Below, piece after piece: positions 34,913-42,061 of a stretch of DNA of 64,000 bases. A model generated the notes under the pieces. It saw only the letters and a program-made list of their open reading frames with translations, ran no database searches and was not told where the DNA came from. Position 1 is the stretch's first letter; the number at the start of each line of letters is the position of its first letter. The position numbers and the translations under genes were made by a program. The stretch comes from Algoriphagus boritolerans DSM 17298 = JCM 18970 (lineage in GTDB: Bacteria > Bacteroidota > Bacteroidia > Cytophagales > Cyclobacteriaceae), in NCBI RefSeq assembly GCF_900108085.1, contig NZ_FNVR01000002.1, forward strand, positions 167,297 to 231,296, read 5' to 3'.

Positions 34913-35479
34913 ATGAAGATCGGGCTGTACTTCGGAAGCTTCAATCCGATCCACGTCGGGCACCTGATCATTGCCAATGTGCTGTACGACCGCACGGACT
35001 TGGACGAGGTTTGGTTTGTGGTCAGTCCCCAAAATCCCTTCAAAAAGCAACAATCCCTGATCCACGAGTTTGACCGGCTGCGAATGGTCGAGCTGGCAAT
35101 TGCAGATCATTTCTACTTCCGGGCCAGCGATGTGGAGTTTCGGATGCCGAAACCGAGCTATACCATCGACACGCTCACGTATTTGAGTGATCAATACCCA
35201 CAGCATCAGTTTTGTCTTTTTTTGGGTTCGGATAATCTGACACATTTCCAGAAGTGGAAAAACCATCAGGCGATCCTGGACAATTATGAGATCTTTGTCT
35301 ACCCCCGACCGGGTGAAGTTAAGGGATTTGAGCATCCCAAAATCAAAACCATAGAAGCCCCGCTTCTGGATATTTCCGCAACTTTTATCCGCAAGTCCAT
35401 TCAGGAAGGACACTCGGTCAAATACTTGCTGCCGGATAAGGTGGAGGAGTATATTTTGGATAAGAAGCTCTATCTGTAA
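34913..35479 (+). CDS. nadD: Nicotinate-nucleotide adenylyltransferase
   Basis: 188 residues from the ATG at 34913 (the longer frame only reads gmk out of frame). GSFNPIHVGHL at the N-terminus, KPSYTIDTL, FLGSDNL and the C-terminal ISATFIRKSI identify NadD, which makes deamido-NAD from NaMN. The last 137 bp (35345-35481) are repeated at 37287-37424, and a 60-bp part (35327-35386) again at 39719-39777, marking this gene end as the boundary of the cassette array downstream. Confidence 0.94.
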   Translation: MKIGLYFGSFNPIHVGHLIIANVLYDRTDLDEVWFVVSPQNPFKKQQSLIHEFDRLRMVELAIADHFYFRASDVEFRMPKPSYTIDTLTYLSDQYPQHQFCLFLGSDNLTHFQKWKNHQAILDNYEIFVYPRPGEVKGFEHPKIKTIEAPLLDISATFIRKSIQEGHSVKYLLPDKVEEYILDKKLYL

Positions 35480-35604
35480 AAATAAAAAATAGCAAATTCG
35501 TCCGATTTCTTTATCCATGAGAGTTGGTTTTATACCATTAAGAAATTAAGGAAATTAAGTTTTGTGCTTAGGATTAATTTTGCGGCCATATCCAGTCTGG
35601 ATAA
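35480..35604. other. Spacer between nadD and the first cassette leader
   Basis: No gene. It contains a truncated copy (35534-35564) of the accattaagNNattaag repeat that also occurs as complete elements at 41807-41941 and 61792-61914. Confidence 0.5.
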
Positions 35605-35895
35605 GGAAATATTGATTTAAAGATTCTCAGGGGTTGTTCCCAATACCAACCTAATTTAGAGCACAGAGAAAAACTAAAGCTTTTCACATCAAACCTTCTG
35701 CATTTGAGAGGATTGATTAATATAATTTCGTAAAAGTGACCGTTCAAAAAAAAAAAAACGCCGTCCAAGTATTTTACAAATAAATTTTTAGACTAGATCT
35801 TGCATTTCGAGGACTAGCTCATTAGATTAGTTTCAGCTTCAAAATGAAGCAGTTTTTGGCCAAAAGCTTTTAATCAATTCTAACATCTTAATATC
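35605..35895 (+). repeat. Cassette leader, copy 1
   Basis: About 290 bp upstream of peptide gene 1, homologous along its whole length to 37955-38247 and 40079-40368. Shared landmarks in order: attgatttaaagattct, accaacctNatt, a cacagagaaaaac word, a run of 13 A (35746-35758), ctagatcttgcat, and a small hairpin centred on ttggccaa (35856-35863) 32 nt before the ATG. Probably carries promoter and 5' leader; no exact TAnnTTTG box is seen. Confidence 0.8.
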
Positions 35896-36114
35896 ATGAG
35901 AAAGTTATTCTTTGGTCTGGCGTTTTTTAGTGCCATGGCCTTTTCGAACACAATGACAATTGCGCAGACTGATCCACCACCACTGGAAACGGGCGGAGAT
36001 GGTGGAGGTAACAAGATTTGTTGTCTACAAATAGGTGCATTTTGCCAAGATCGCTTCGGTAATGCCTACAGTGATTCTATAGAATCTCCAGGTCCAACTT
36101 GCACAAGGCCTTAA
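35896..36114 (+). CDS. Small secreted Cys-bearing peptide 1
   Basis: 72 residues. Signal peptide 1-24 (ending TIAQ), then a Gly/Pro-rich stretch (PPPLETGGDGGG) and Cys at 42, 43, 50 and 69; it ends in GPTCTRP. The signal peptide and GDG segment resemble the broken peptide gene at 40369, and the TC(P/T) end recurs in peptides 2 and 3. Function unknown. It pairs with the propeller gene 36180-37244 across an intergenic hairpin. Confidence 0.75.
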   Translation: MRKLFFGLAFFSAMAFSNTMTIAQTDPPPLETGGDGGGNKICCLQIGAFCQDRFGNAYSDSIESPGPTCTRP

Positions 36115-36130
36115 TCAAATATTTATATAT

Positions 36131-36161
36131 GGCAGCCAAATAATTTTATTTTTTGGCTGCC
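36131..36161 (+). promoter_or_regulatory. Hairpin between peptide 1 and propeller 1
   Basis: Perfect 10-bp stem ggcagccaaa/tttggctgcc with an 11-nt AT loop, 15 nt after the peptide stop and 18 nt before the propeller start. It lacks a T tail of its own, so it is more likely an attenuator, a partial terminator or an mRNA-stability element. Confidence 0.6.
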
Positions 36162-36179
36162 TAATACTCTTATTAGAAT

Positions 36180-37244
36180 ATGAGAAATATAATATTACTT
36201 TGCTTTCTTTCATTATGTTTTTTAGGAGGGTGTTCAACATCAAATGATACTAATGTTTCTTTGAATTTGAAGTTTGAAGATTTTAATCAATCAAAAGAAT
36301 TAATAGGAAAAAAAATTCAATATGATAGTATTTTAAATCCCAGAAAAATTTTATTGAAAAACGACTATTTAATCGTTTCAACTGATGGTTCAAAAAACCT
36401 TCTTCATTTATTAGATGTAAATGGTCTCGAATATATTCAAAGTAAAGGTGTTCAGGGTCAAGGGCCTGGAGAAATTAGATCGATGATTTGGGAATTAGAT
36501 CGGGGGATTGACGAAAACTCTTTTTGGGCTTATGATTTAAACAGTAAGATATTTTACGAATATGATTTAGATTCAAAAAGTAAATATGCCGTCAGAAATA
36601 TCAGACAAGATAAAGATTGGTTTTTGGGGTTTTCAATAAACTTAATAGATGAAAATAAATTCATTTCCAACGTAACAAGAGATAATTTTAAGTATGCTAT
36701 TTTTGATAGCCTCGGGAATAGACTGGATTCATTTGGTCCTTGGGCGGGTGCGGGTCAAAAAGTGGTAGATGAAGATACGGGATATTTATTATTAGGACTT
36801 AATCAAGGTCAAATTGATTATAATTTTAATAATAAAATTTTGAGCCATTCAAGGCTTCGTTTTGAATTATTGGAAATTAATAATTTGGAAAATGAAAATA
36901 CTATAAGTATTTATGGTCCTAAAAGTTATGAAGTAAAATATGATGTTTTTGACAGTAATGGTATGCCAACAGCGAATGTGGATTCAGCTATACCTATGGG
37001 ATATAGTGATGTTTTTACAGGTGAAAATTCCGTTTTTGCAGTTTATATTGGAAAAACTAATTCAACTATTACGAGTTCAGGAGAAATGTCGAGAACTATT
37101 TTTGAATTTAGTTTGGAGGGGAAACCATTATCACATTTCACCACCAATTATCCTATTAAGTCTATATGTGTTGATGAAAAAGCAAAAAAAATTTATGCAA
37201 TAACTGATGATAAAGACCCAGGTATAGCGGTCTTTGAATACTAA
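36180..37244 (+). CDS. Six-bladed beta-propeller lipoprotein 1 (BF3164/TolB-like type)
   Basis: 354 residues. Lipoprotein signal with Cys18 (FLGGC). Blade-like strands throughout (NLLHLLDVNG, FWAYDLNSKIFYEYDLDS, YAIFDSLGNRLDSFG, IFEFSLEGKPLSHF, KKIYAITDD) and the motif GQGPGEIR at 93-100, a hallmark of Bacteroidetes six-bladed propeller lipoproteins. Strikingly AT-rich compared with nadD and the CRTAC1 genes, suggesting acquisition from elsewhere. Presumably displayed on the cell surface or in the periplasm next to the peptide encoded upstream. Confidence 0.75.
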   Translation: MRNIILLCFLSLCFLGGCSTSNDTNVSLNLKFEDFNQSKELIGKKIQYDSILNPRKILLKNDYLIVSTDGSKNLLHLLDVNGLEYIQSKGVQGQGPGEIRSMIWELDRGIDENSFWAYDLNSKIFYEYDLDSKSKYAVRNIRQDKDWFLGFSINLIDENKFISNVTRDNFKYAIFDSLGNRLDSFGPWAGAGQKVVDEDTGYLLLGLNQGQIDYNFNNKILSHSRLRFELLEINNLENENTISIYGPKSYEVKYDVFDSNGMPTANVDSAIPMGYSDVFTGENSVFAVYIGKTNSTITSSGEMSRTIFEFSLEGKPLSHFTTNYPIKSICVDEKAKKIYAITDDKDPGIAVFEY

Positions 37245-37286
37245 GCTATTCATATAATGTTTAAATTTATTGAATCTGGGTATTTT

Positions 37287-37424
37287 AAAACCATAGAGGC
37301 CCTGCTTTTGGATTTCTCGGCGACTTTTTATCCGCAAATCCATTCAGGCAGGCCACTCGGTCAAGTACTTACTACAGGATATGGTGGAGGAGTATATTTT
37401 GGATAAAAAGCTCTATCTGTAAAA
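37287..37424 (+). repeat. Duplicated 3' end of nadD, copy 2 (138 bp)
   Basis: Aligns to nadD 35345-35481 from aaaaccatag to ctatctgtaaaa, with about 20 substitutions and one inserted T in the run after gcgac. The stop codon context is preserved exactly. It is not translated as a gene. It marks the junction between cassette 1 and cassette 2. Confidence 0.9.
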
Positions 37425-37469
37425 TTCTTTTTTACAGAAAAAAGTTTTACCAAAGAGTACATTGAGAGG

Positions 37470-37735
37470 TTTTTCACCGCGAAGCATCGCAAAGGAAGAT
37501 TAATTGTAGGCTTGAGTGAAATTGATAACGAACTTCAGGCATCCATAGCACAGGTTTCTTTTTTCAAGAGCACGGAGAAAAAGCTAAAGCTTTTTGTTTT
37601 TTCACCGCAAAGCACGCGGAGGATCGCATAGAAAGATTAATGGAGGCTTGGATGAACTTGATATTAAACTTCAGGAATCCCCGAAACAGATGACATTTTT
37701 CAAGGGCACGGAGGAAAAGCTAAAGCTTTTCTGGA
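37470..37735 (+). repeat. Two tandem ~130-bp repeats, non-coding
   Basis: Units at 37470-37595 and 37597-37731, each starting tttttcaccgcNaagca, running through agattaat...aacttcagg and ending in the word cacggag(a/g)aaaa(a)gctaaagctttt. The same end word recurs at 35662, 38013, 39867 and 40136. A degenerate family of intergenic repeats; no coding content found. Confidence 0.7.
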
Positions 37736-37802
37736 TTACTCGTCACTTAAGGCTGTCCACTTGAAACTTTTTTCACCATAAAGCCCTGTAGGGGTGAAAT
37801 GT

Positions 37803-37954
37803 AATAGCCAGGGGTTTTAACCCCTGGATTTGAGCGTTTCCACCATTCCCTGCGCTGGCGCAAAATGCTCATTAGGAACCGAAATGCAAGTGCCAGCGCA
37901 ACACAATAAATTTCATTCAGGAAAGCGATTTTACAACGGAGAGTTTCGGGAAAG
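37803..37954 (+). repeat. REP-like double-hairpin block, copy 1
   Basis: Almost identical to 39927-40078. It has two hairpins: ccaggggtt/aacccctgg (37808-37827) and tgcgctggc/gccagcgca (37851-37859 with 37892-37900). Such double palindromes are typical of REP/BIME elements mobilised in trans by TnpA-REP proteins; no such transposase is in the window. Confidence 0.7.
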
Positions 37955-38247
37955 GGAAACATTGATTTAAAGATTCTAAGGGGTTTTTCCCAATACCAAC
38001 CTGATTGTGAGCACAGAGAAAAACGAAAACTTTTCACAGCAAACCCTCTGCATTTGACAGGATTGACTAAGATAATTTCGTAAAATTGACCGATCAAAAA
38101 AAAAAAAAACGACGTCCCAATATTTTACAAATAAACATTTAAACTAGATCTTGCATTTCGATGACTAGCTCATTAGCTTAGTTTCAACTTCAAAATGAAG
38201 CCGTTTTTGGCCAAAAGCTTTTAATCAATTCTAACTCTTTAAAAACT
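37955..38247 (+). repeat. Cassette leader, copy 2
   Basis: About 293 bp homologous to 35605-35895 and 40079-40368. It keeps the A run (14 A, 38096-38109), ctagatcttgcatttcg, the ttggccaa hairpin and the taatcaattctaac segment before the ATG at 38248. Confidence 0.8.
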
Positions 38248-38475
38248 ATGAAAAAATTACTGATTGTAGGAGCATTCATTATTATGGCATTTCCTTCTTT
38301 TGCAGACACTAGAGGGGAAACTAGAGATTATTATGGAGAGGTGGAATGTCCTAATGGAGATGTAATTGAAGTGAGAGGTAAATGTTGTGAACCAGGTGGA
38401 ATATGGTATTGTAATTATGTGTCATGCGCTAATTATAATCCAGTTACCCCAACATGTCCATCAATTGGAGGATAA
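38248..38475 (+). CDS. Small secreted Cys-rich peptide 2
   Basis: 75 residues. Signal peptide about 1-19 (MAFPSFA), mature part with six Cys (34, 46, 47, 55, 60, 70), enough for three disulfides, and the C-terminal TPTCPSIGG. Apart from the CC pair, the signal peptide and the TC(P/T) end it shares little with peptide 1, although their leaders are nearly the same. It is followed after 3 nt by its propeller gene, without a hairpin. Confidence 0.78.
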   Translation: MKKLLIVGAFIIMAFPSFADTRGETRDYYGEVECPNGDVIEVRGKCCEPGGIWYCNYVSCANYNPVTPTCPSIGG

Positions 38476-38478
38476 TTT

Positions 38479-39639
38479 ATGAGTAGATTAATTTATTTAT
38501 TTATAATTCTTTCTTTTTTTTCTTGTGACAAGAACGAAGATGAATTATCAACTTTCACACCAGAGGTACTACATGTACCTCTGGGTAGTGAGAAATTAAA
38601 AGTTTCGACCATTTTTGAGAGCGTTGAATACTTAAGGCTTAGAGGAAATGGTACTTTATATCCATCGAGAGTTGATCAATTGGAATTTATAGATGATGAG
38701 ATCTTTATAATGGACAAATCCATGGGAGCGATTTTTAAATTCTCAAGCGATGGGAATTTATTAGGTTTTTTAAGTAAATCAGGAGAAGGTCCCGAAGAAT
38801 ATCAATATCTCCATAGATTTATCGTAGACCAAAAAAATCAAAGGATAGAGCTCTATGATAAGGTGGGACAAAAGATTATCACATATGACAGAGATTTAAA
38901 TTTTATTGAATCTTTTAGGATTGGTTTGTTTTTTGAAAATTTTGTAAAAATAAACAATAGGAAATATTTGATATATACGGCTCAGGATAATGTGCTTAAT
39001 TCAGAGAATTTAACTGATAATTTGTTGATATGGAATAATGGTCAAATAGAATTTTCAGCTATCCTAAGAAGAGGGACAGACAGTAAATCTCAGACAAGAG
39101 GGATATCTTTTCTAGATTCAAATAAAGAAATACTTTTTATACAATCCTATAATGATACGATTTATAAGTACTCTGTTGAAGACAATCTATTAACAAATAA
39201 AATACTAGTACAGTTCCAATTTCCACTAACCAAACAACTAATGTCTGTAGATGAAATACATGAATATTCCTCGGAAAGTTCATTTTCTACTGCCATTGAT
39301 AATTTATTAATATCGGAGGATGTTATATCGTTTAACTATGTTCACTTTGAAAATAATAAAATGTTGAGCATGTGTTATTATTTCTTTCCTGAATTGAACA
39401 AATATATTTCTTCAAAGTCTTTATACAATGATTTTGATAACTTTAATTTATTCAAACACTCCAATTTGAAGGGTAGTATTTTTTTCAATGTTATAGATCC
39501 TGATTATCTGAGTTTAATAGATATTGAAAACACAAGTGTAAATTTTAAAAATGCTATCGATCTTAATCTACCATTTGAAGATCAAATGATATTATTATTA
39601 TTAAAAATGAAGGATCCTTCTCAAATTGAATTTGATTAA
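38479..39639 (+). CDS. Six-bladed beta-propeller lipoprotein 2 (DUF5128 type)
   Basis: 386 residues. Lipoprotein signal with Cys16 (SFFSC). Blades include VDQLEFIDDEIFIMDKSMG, IFKFSSDGNLLGFLSKSGEGPEEY (motif GEGPEEY at 102-108) and KIITYDRDLNFIESF, as in the PF17170-type propellers. Very AT-rich coding sequence. Clearly different from propeller 1 beyond the fold and the G-x-G-P-x-E motif. Coupled to peptide 2. Surface lipoprotein of unknown ligand. Confidence 0.78.
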   Translation: MSRLIYLFIILSFFSCDKNEDELSTFTPEVLHVPLGSEKLKVSTIFESVEYLRLRGNGTLYPSRVDQLEFIDDEIFIMDKSMGAIFKFSSDGNLLGFLSKSGEGPEEYQYLHRFIVDQKNQRIELYDKVGQKIITYDRDLNFIESFRIGLFFENFVKINNRKYLIYTAQDNVLNSENLTDNLLIWNNGQIEFSAILRRGTDSKSQTRGISFLDSNKEILFIQSYNDTIYKYSVEDNLLTNKILVQFQFPLTKQLMSVDEIHEYSSESSFSTAIDNLLISEDVISFNYVHFENNKMLSMCYYFFPELNKYISSKSLYNDFDNFNLFKHSNLKGSIFFNVIDPDYLSLIDIENTSVNFKNAIDLNLPFEDQMILLLLKMKDPSQIEFD

Positions 39640-39926
39640 AAATAATGTTGCTGGAAAATGAATTTAAGGTTTTCCTTAGGGTAAGTATAATGCCGTCATC
39701 AAAAAAAATTTAAAGAAGTTTGATATTCCAAAATCAAAACTATTGAAGCCCCGCTTTTGGATATTTCCGCAACTTTTGTCACAGAGGCCACGGAGAAAAG
39801 TAGATTTCAAGGGGCATTATTTCCTGAGTACCTTTGTTGCGATTTCATATTTAACTTTTTAGAGACCACAGAGAAAAGCTAAAGCTTTTTGTTTTTTCAC
39901 CACAAAGCTCTGAATGGGCGACATGG
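39640..39926. other. Spacer between cassettes 2 and 3, with nadD fragment and intergenic repeat words
   Basis: No gene. It contains the nadD fragment 39719-39777, cacagaggccacggag words at 39780-39797 and 39867-39888, and ttttttcaccacaaagctc like the 130-bp repeats of the previous spacer. Confidence 0.6.
39719..39777 (+). repeat. Duplicated 3' part of nadD, copy 3 (about 60 bp)
   Basis: Aligns to nadD 35327-35386 (ccaaaatcaaaac, gaagccccgctt, ggatatttccgcaactttt) with few mismatches and one gap, then breaks off abruptly into an unrelated repeat (cacagaggccacgg). It begins upstream of, and ends before, the fragment seen at 37287-37424, so the two copies have different endpoints. Confidence 0.85.
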
Positions 39927-40078
39927 AATAGCCAGGGGTTTTAACCCCTGGATTTGAGCGTTTCCACCATTCCCTGCGCTGGCGCAAAATGCTCATTAGG
40001 AACCGAAATGCAAGTGCCAGCGCAACAAGATAAATTTCATTCAGGAAAGCGATTTTACCATGGAGAGTTTTGGGAAAA
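39927..40078 (+). repeat. REP-like double-hairpin block, copy 2
   Basis: Near-identical to 37803-37954, including both hairpins (39932-39951 and arms within 39975-40024). It immediately precedes cassette leader 3, as copy 1 precedes leader 2; leader 1 lacks this block. Confidence 0.7.
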
Positions 40079-40368
40079 AGAAATATTGATTTAAAGATTC
40101 TCAGGGGTTGTTCCCTATACCAACCTAATTGAGAGCATAGAGAAAAACTAAAGCTTTTTTACCCCAAACTTTCTGCTTAGACAGGGTTGATTAAGATGAA
40201 TGTGTAAAAGTGACCGTTCAAAAAAAAAATGCCGTTTAAGTATTTTTCAAATAGTTTTTTAAACTAGATCTTGCATCCCTGTGACTAGGTTATTAAATTA
40301 GTTTCAGCTTCAAGATGAAGCCGTTTTTGGCCAAAAGCTTTTTAATCAATTCTAACTCTTTAAAAACA
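40079..40368 (+). repeat. Cassette leader, copy 3
   Basis: About 290 bp homologous to the leaders at 35605-35895 and 37955-38247. The A run is shorter (10 A, 40220-40229). The ttggccaa hairpin and the sequence just before the ATG are intact although the genes behind it are broken. Confidence 0.8.
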
Positions 40369-40594
40369 TGAAAAAGGTATTAATTGGATTGGCCTTTTTG
40401 GGGTCGCTTGCTTTCAGTAGTACCAATACTAAAGCTCAAGGAATGGCTGGTGACGGGAGTGTGGGGGTTTCGATTGTAAGGTTGAAATCCTAATTTGTAA
40501 TATTTTCACTGGTTCATCGCGCTAAGTTTGTCATCAAAATGGAACTGGTGTGAGCTGTAGCTGTGTTTGTGGCGAGTCTACCACTTGTCCTTAA
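40369..40594 (+). pseudogene. Broken small secreted Cys-rich peptide gene 3
   Basis: Starts with an intact signal peptide (MKKVLIGLAFLGSLAFSSTNTKAQ) and GDGSVGVS, then runs into a stop after 41 codons. A one-base frame change near 40465-40472 restores DCKVEILICNIFTGSSR, an in-frame TAA at 40523-40525 interrupts it, and the same frame then gives a Cys-rich end (GVSCSCVCGESTTCP) up to the stop at 40592-40594. The signal peptide is closest to that of peptide 1. Confidence 0.75.
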
Positions 40595-40602
40595 AACTGT
40601 TT

Positions 40603-40629
40603 TCCTCCTTGGTTAATAGCCAAGGAGGA
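40603..40629 (+). promoter_or_regulatory. Hairpin between peptide 3 and propeller 3
   Basis: Perfect 10-bp stem tcctccttgg/ccaaggagga with a 7-nt loop, placed as in cassette 1 and the 18.7-kb unit; the stem sequence is unrelated to those hairpins. Confidence 0.6.
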
Positions 40630-40661
40630 TATTTCATCTTTTAGATATTTGCCTTAATACT

Positions 40662-41798
40662 ATGTTTAAGCCCTTTTGGATTATAAATATATTCATTCTT
40701 ACTATTTTTTGTTCTTGTAAAACGAATGATAAGAATGAACCATACTTAGTAATTCCCTCCTGAATCCTCTGAAAATCGCACGATAAGTTCTTTGGTTAAG
40801 AATGTTGAGTTCAGACCACTAGTCGGAGAACCTATACTTATTCCCTTTGAAGCGGATCGGATCGATTTTTCGGATGAGCTTATTTTACTTGGGGACTTTA
40901 CCTTCTCTCAATCTGTATATGCCTTTGATAAGAATACCGGAAAAGCACTCGAGATTCCGCTTAAGAAGGGAAAAGCCCACAGGAAGTTCGTGCCGTAAAT
41001 GATTTTTGGCTGGATGGGGATGTTCTCTATATCTTGGATGGAATTGGCCGAAAAATCGTTCCTATTTCCTATTTATTGGGCACTTTTCAACAACTTGATC
41101 CTATCAAACTGGAAGTTCCCTTTCGACGCTTTGCCAAGACAAAAACGGGTTTTGTTGGACTGACGGGAGGCGGACAGGATAATACTTTAGCCTTTGTGGA
41201 TGAAAGGGGAAAGTTGATTTCCTCACACTTTCCCAATTCTATTGAATTTTTAATGAGTCCTCCAAAACCCTTCCACAAATTGGTGGATGGAAATGAGGTT
41301 CGCGTGCTCTTTAATTCATCATTTAACCCGGAAATTATCCGTGTGGATAATGGGGTTGTTGAGCCATTCAGCGGTATGGAATATGAGGGAGAGTTGGTGA
41401 AAAAACCCACCAACACCAATTTTGTCCAGGATCAAAGTGGCTTCAATCAATATCGTGAAACCTTGAGAAACTAGCCCTCATTTTTTTCCATATTTGAAAC
41501 CACCCCTGAGCAGTTTATTTTCCTTTATTTTATTCAGGATTCTCCTAAACTAGCCTTATCCTCCGAAGGGAAGGGAAGCACATTTCGCTTTGAAAACCTT
41601 AAAAACGACCTGAGTTTTGAAAATCAACCATTCCCCAAAGTCATCGGAGTGAATGGATCCCGGTTTGTCGCTTTGGTAAGTACTGATCAATTGAACCGGG
41701 AAGATCCTGCATTTGCTGGTTCAGATTTGGAGAAAGCGATTTTAGCCAATCCTGAAGCTATGGTTTTTGTACTGGAATTTGAGTTGAATGTGGAATAA
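40662..41798 (+). pseudogene. Broken six-bladed beta-propeller lipoprotein gene 3
   Basis: A lipoprotein start (FILTIFCSCKTND) is followed by a TGA at 40761, where a one-base shift opens the next segment (VKNVEFRPLVGEPILIPFEADRI...). A second one-base loss near 40970-40980 destroys the motif GKGPQEVR, restored in the next frame as QEVRAVNDFWLDGDVLYILDG. An in-frame TAG at 41472-41474 interrupts this frame, which then continues (FETTPEQFIFLYFIQDSPKLALSSEG...) to the TAA at 41796-41798. Two frameshifts and one nonsense codon: clearly decayed. Its base composition is less AT-rich than that of propellers 1 and 2. Confidence 0.85.
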
Positions 41799-41806
41799 TG
41801 GTTTTT

Positions 41807-41941
41807 ACCATTAAGGGAATTAAGAGAATTAAGTTTTGGAGATCAAATCTCCTGTACAGTTCAAGGCATTATGAGTTGAATTAAAAGTGCAAAATGAAGC
41901 GCTAAGCTTTAGGTCTAAATGCTCTTAATCTTCTTAATGGT
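41807..41941. repeat. MITE-like element with inverted accattaag ends
   Basis: 135-bp non-coding element starting accattaagggaattaag and ending with the inverted cttaatcttcttaatggt. A related element lies at 61792-61914 and a truncated left end at 35534-35564. No open frame inside. Confidence 0.6.
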
Positions 41942-41958
41942 TAGAAAAATGAGAAAAA

Positions 41959-41986
41959 AAATCCCGAAGCCACCGCCTCGGGATTT
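41959..41986 (-). terminator. Terminator of the haloperoxidase-like gene
   Basis: Stem aaatcccgaagc/gcctcgggattt (one mismatch) with a short loop; on the minus strand it is followed by a T run. Confidence 0.8.
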
Positions 41987-42061
41987 CTCTTGTTTCTTGA
42001 TTCTAGGCTCTTGTTTCTTTCAGTTTTCAGATTTCCTTGTCTAAAATCTTGTGTCAATTAT

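Noticed and set aside
37287..37424. Second functional nadD
   Set aside because: Only the last 138 bp are present, with an inserted base and no start.
37747..38097. 116-codon minus-strand ORF in the second cassette spacer
   Set aside because: It lies across the REP-like block and cassette leader; a similar but shorter ORF opposite leader 1 only reflects the shared non-coding repeat.
37245..40368. Insertion sequence inside the cassette array
   Set aside because: Repeats and palindromes are present, but no transposase or recombinase ORF and no clear target-site duplication was seen.
40792..41474. Two short ORFs read as independent genes
   Set aside because: They are consecutive fragments of one decayed propeller gene joined by frameshifts.
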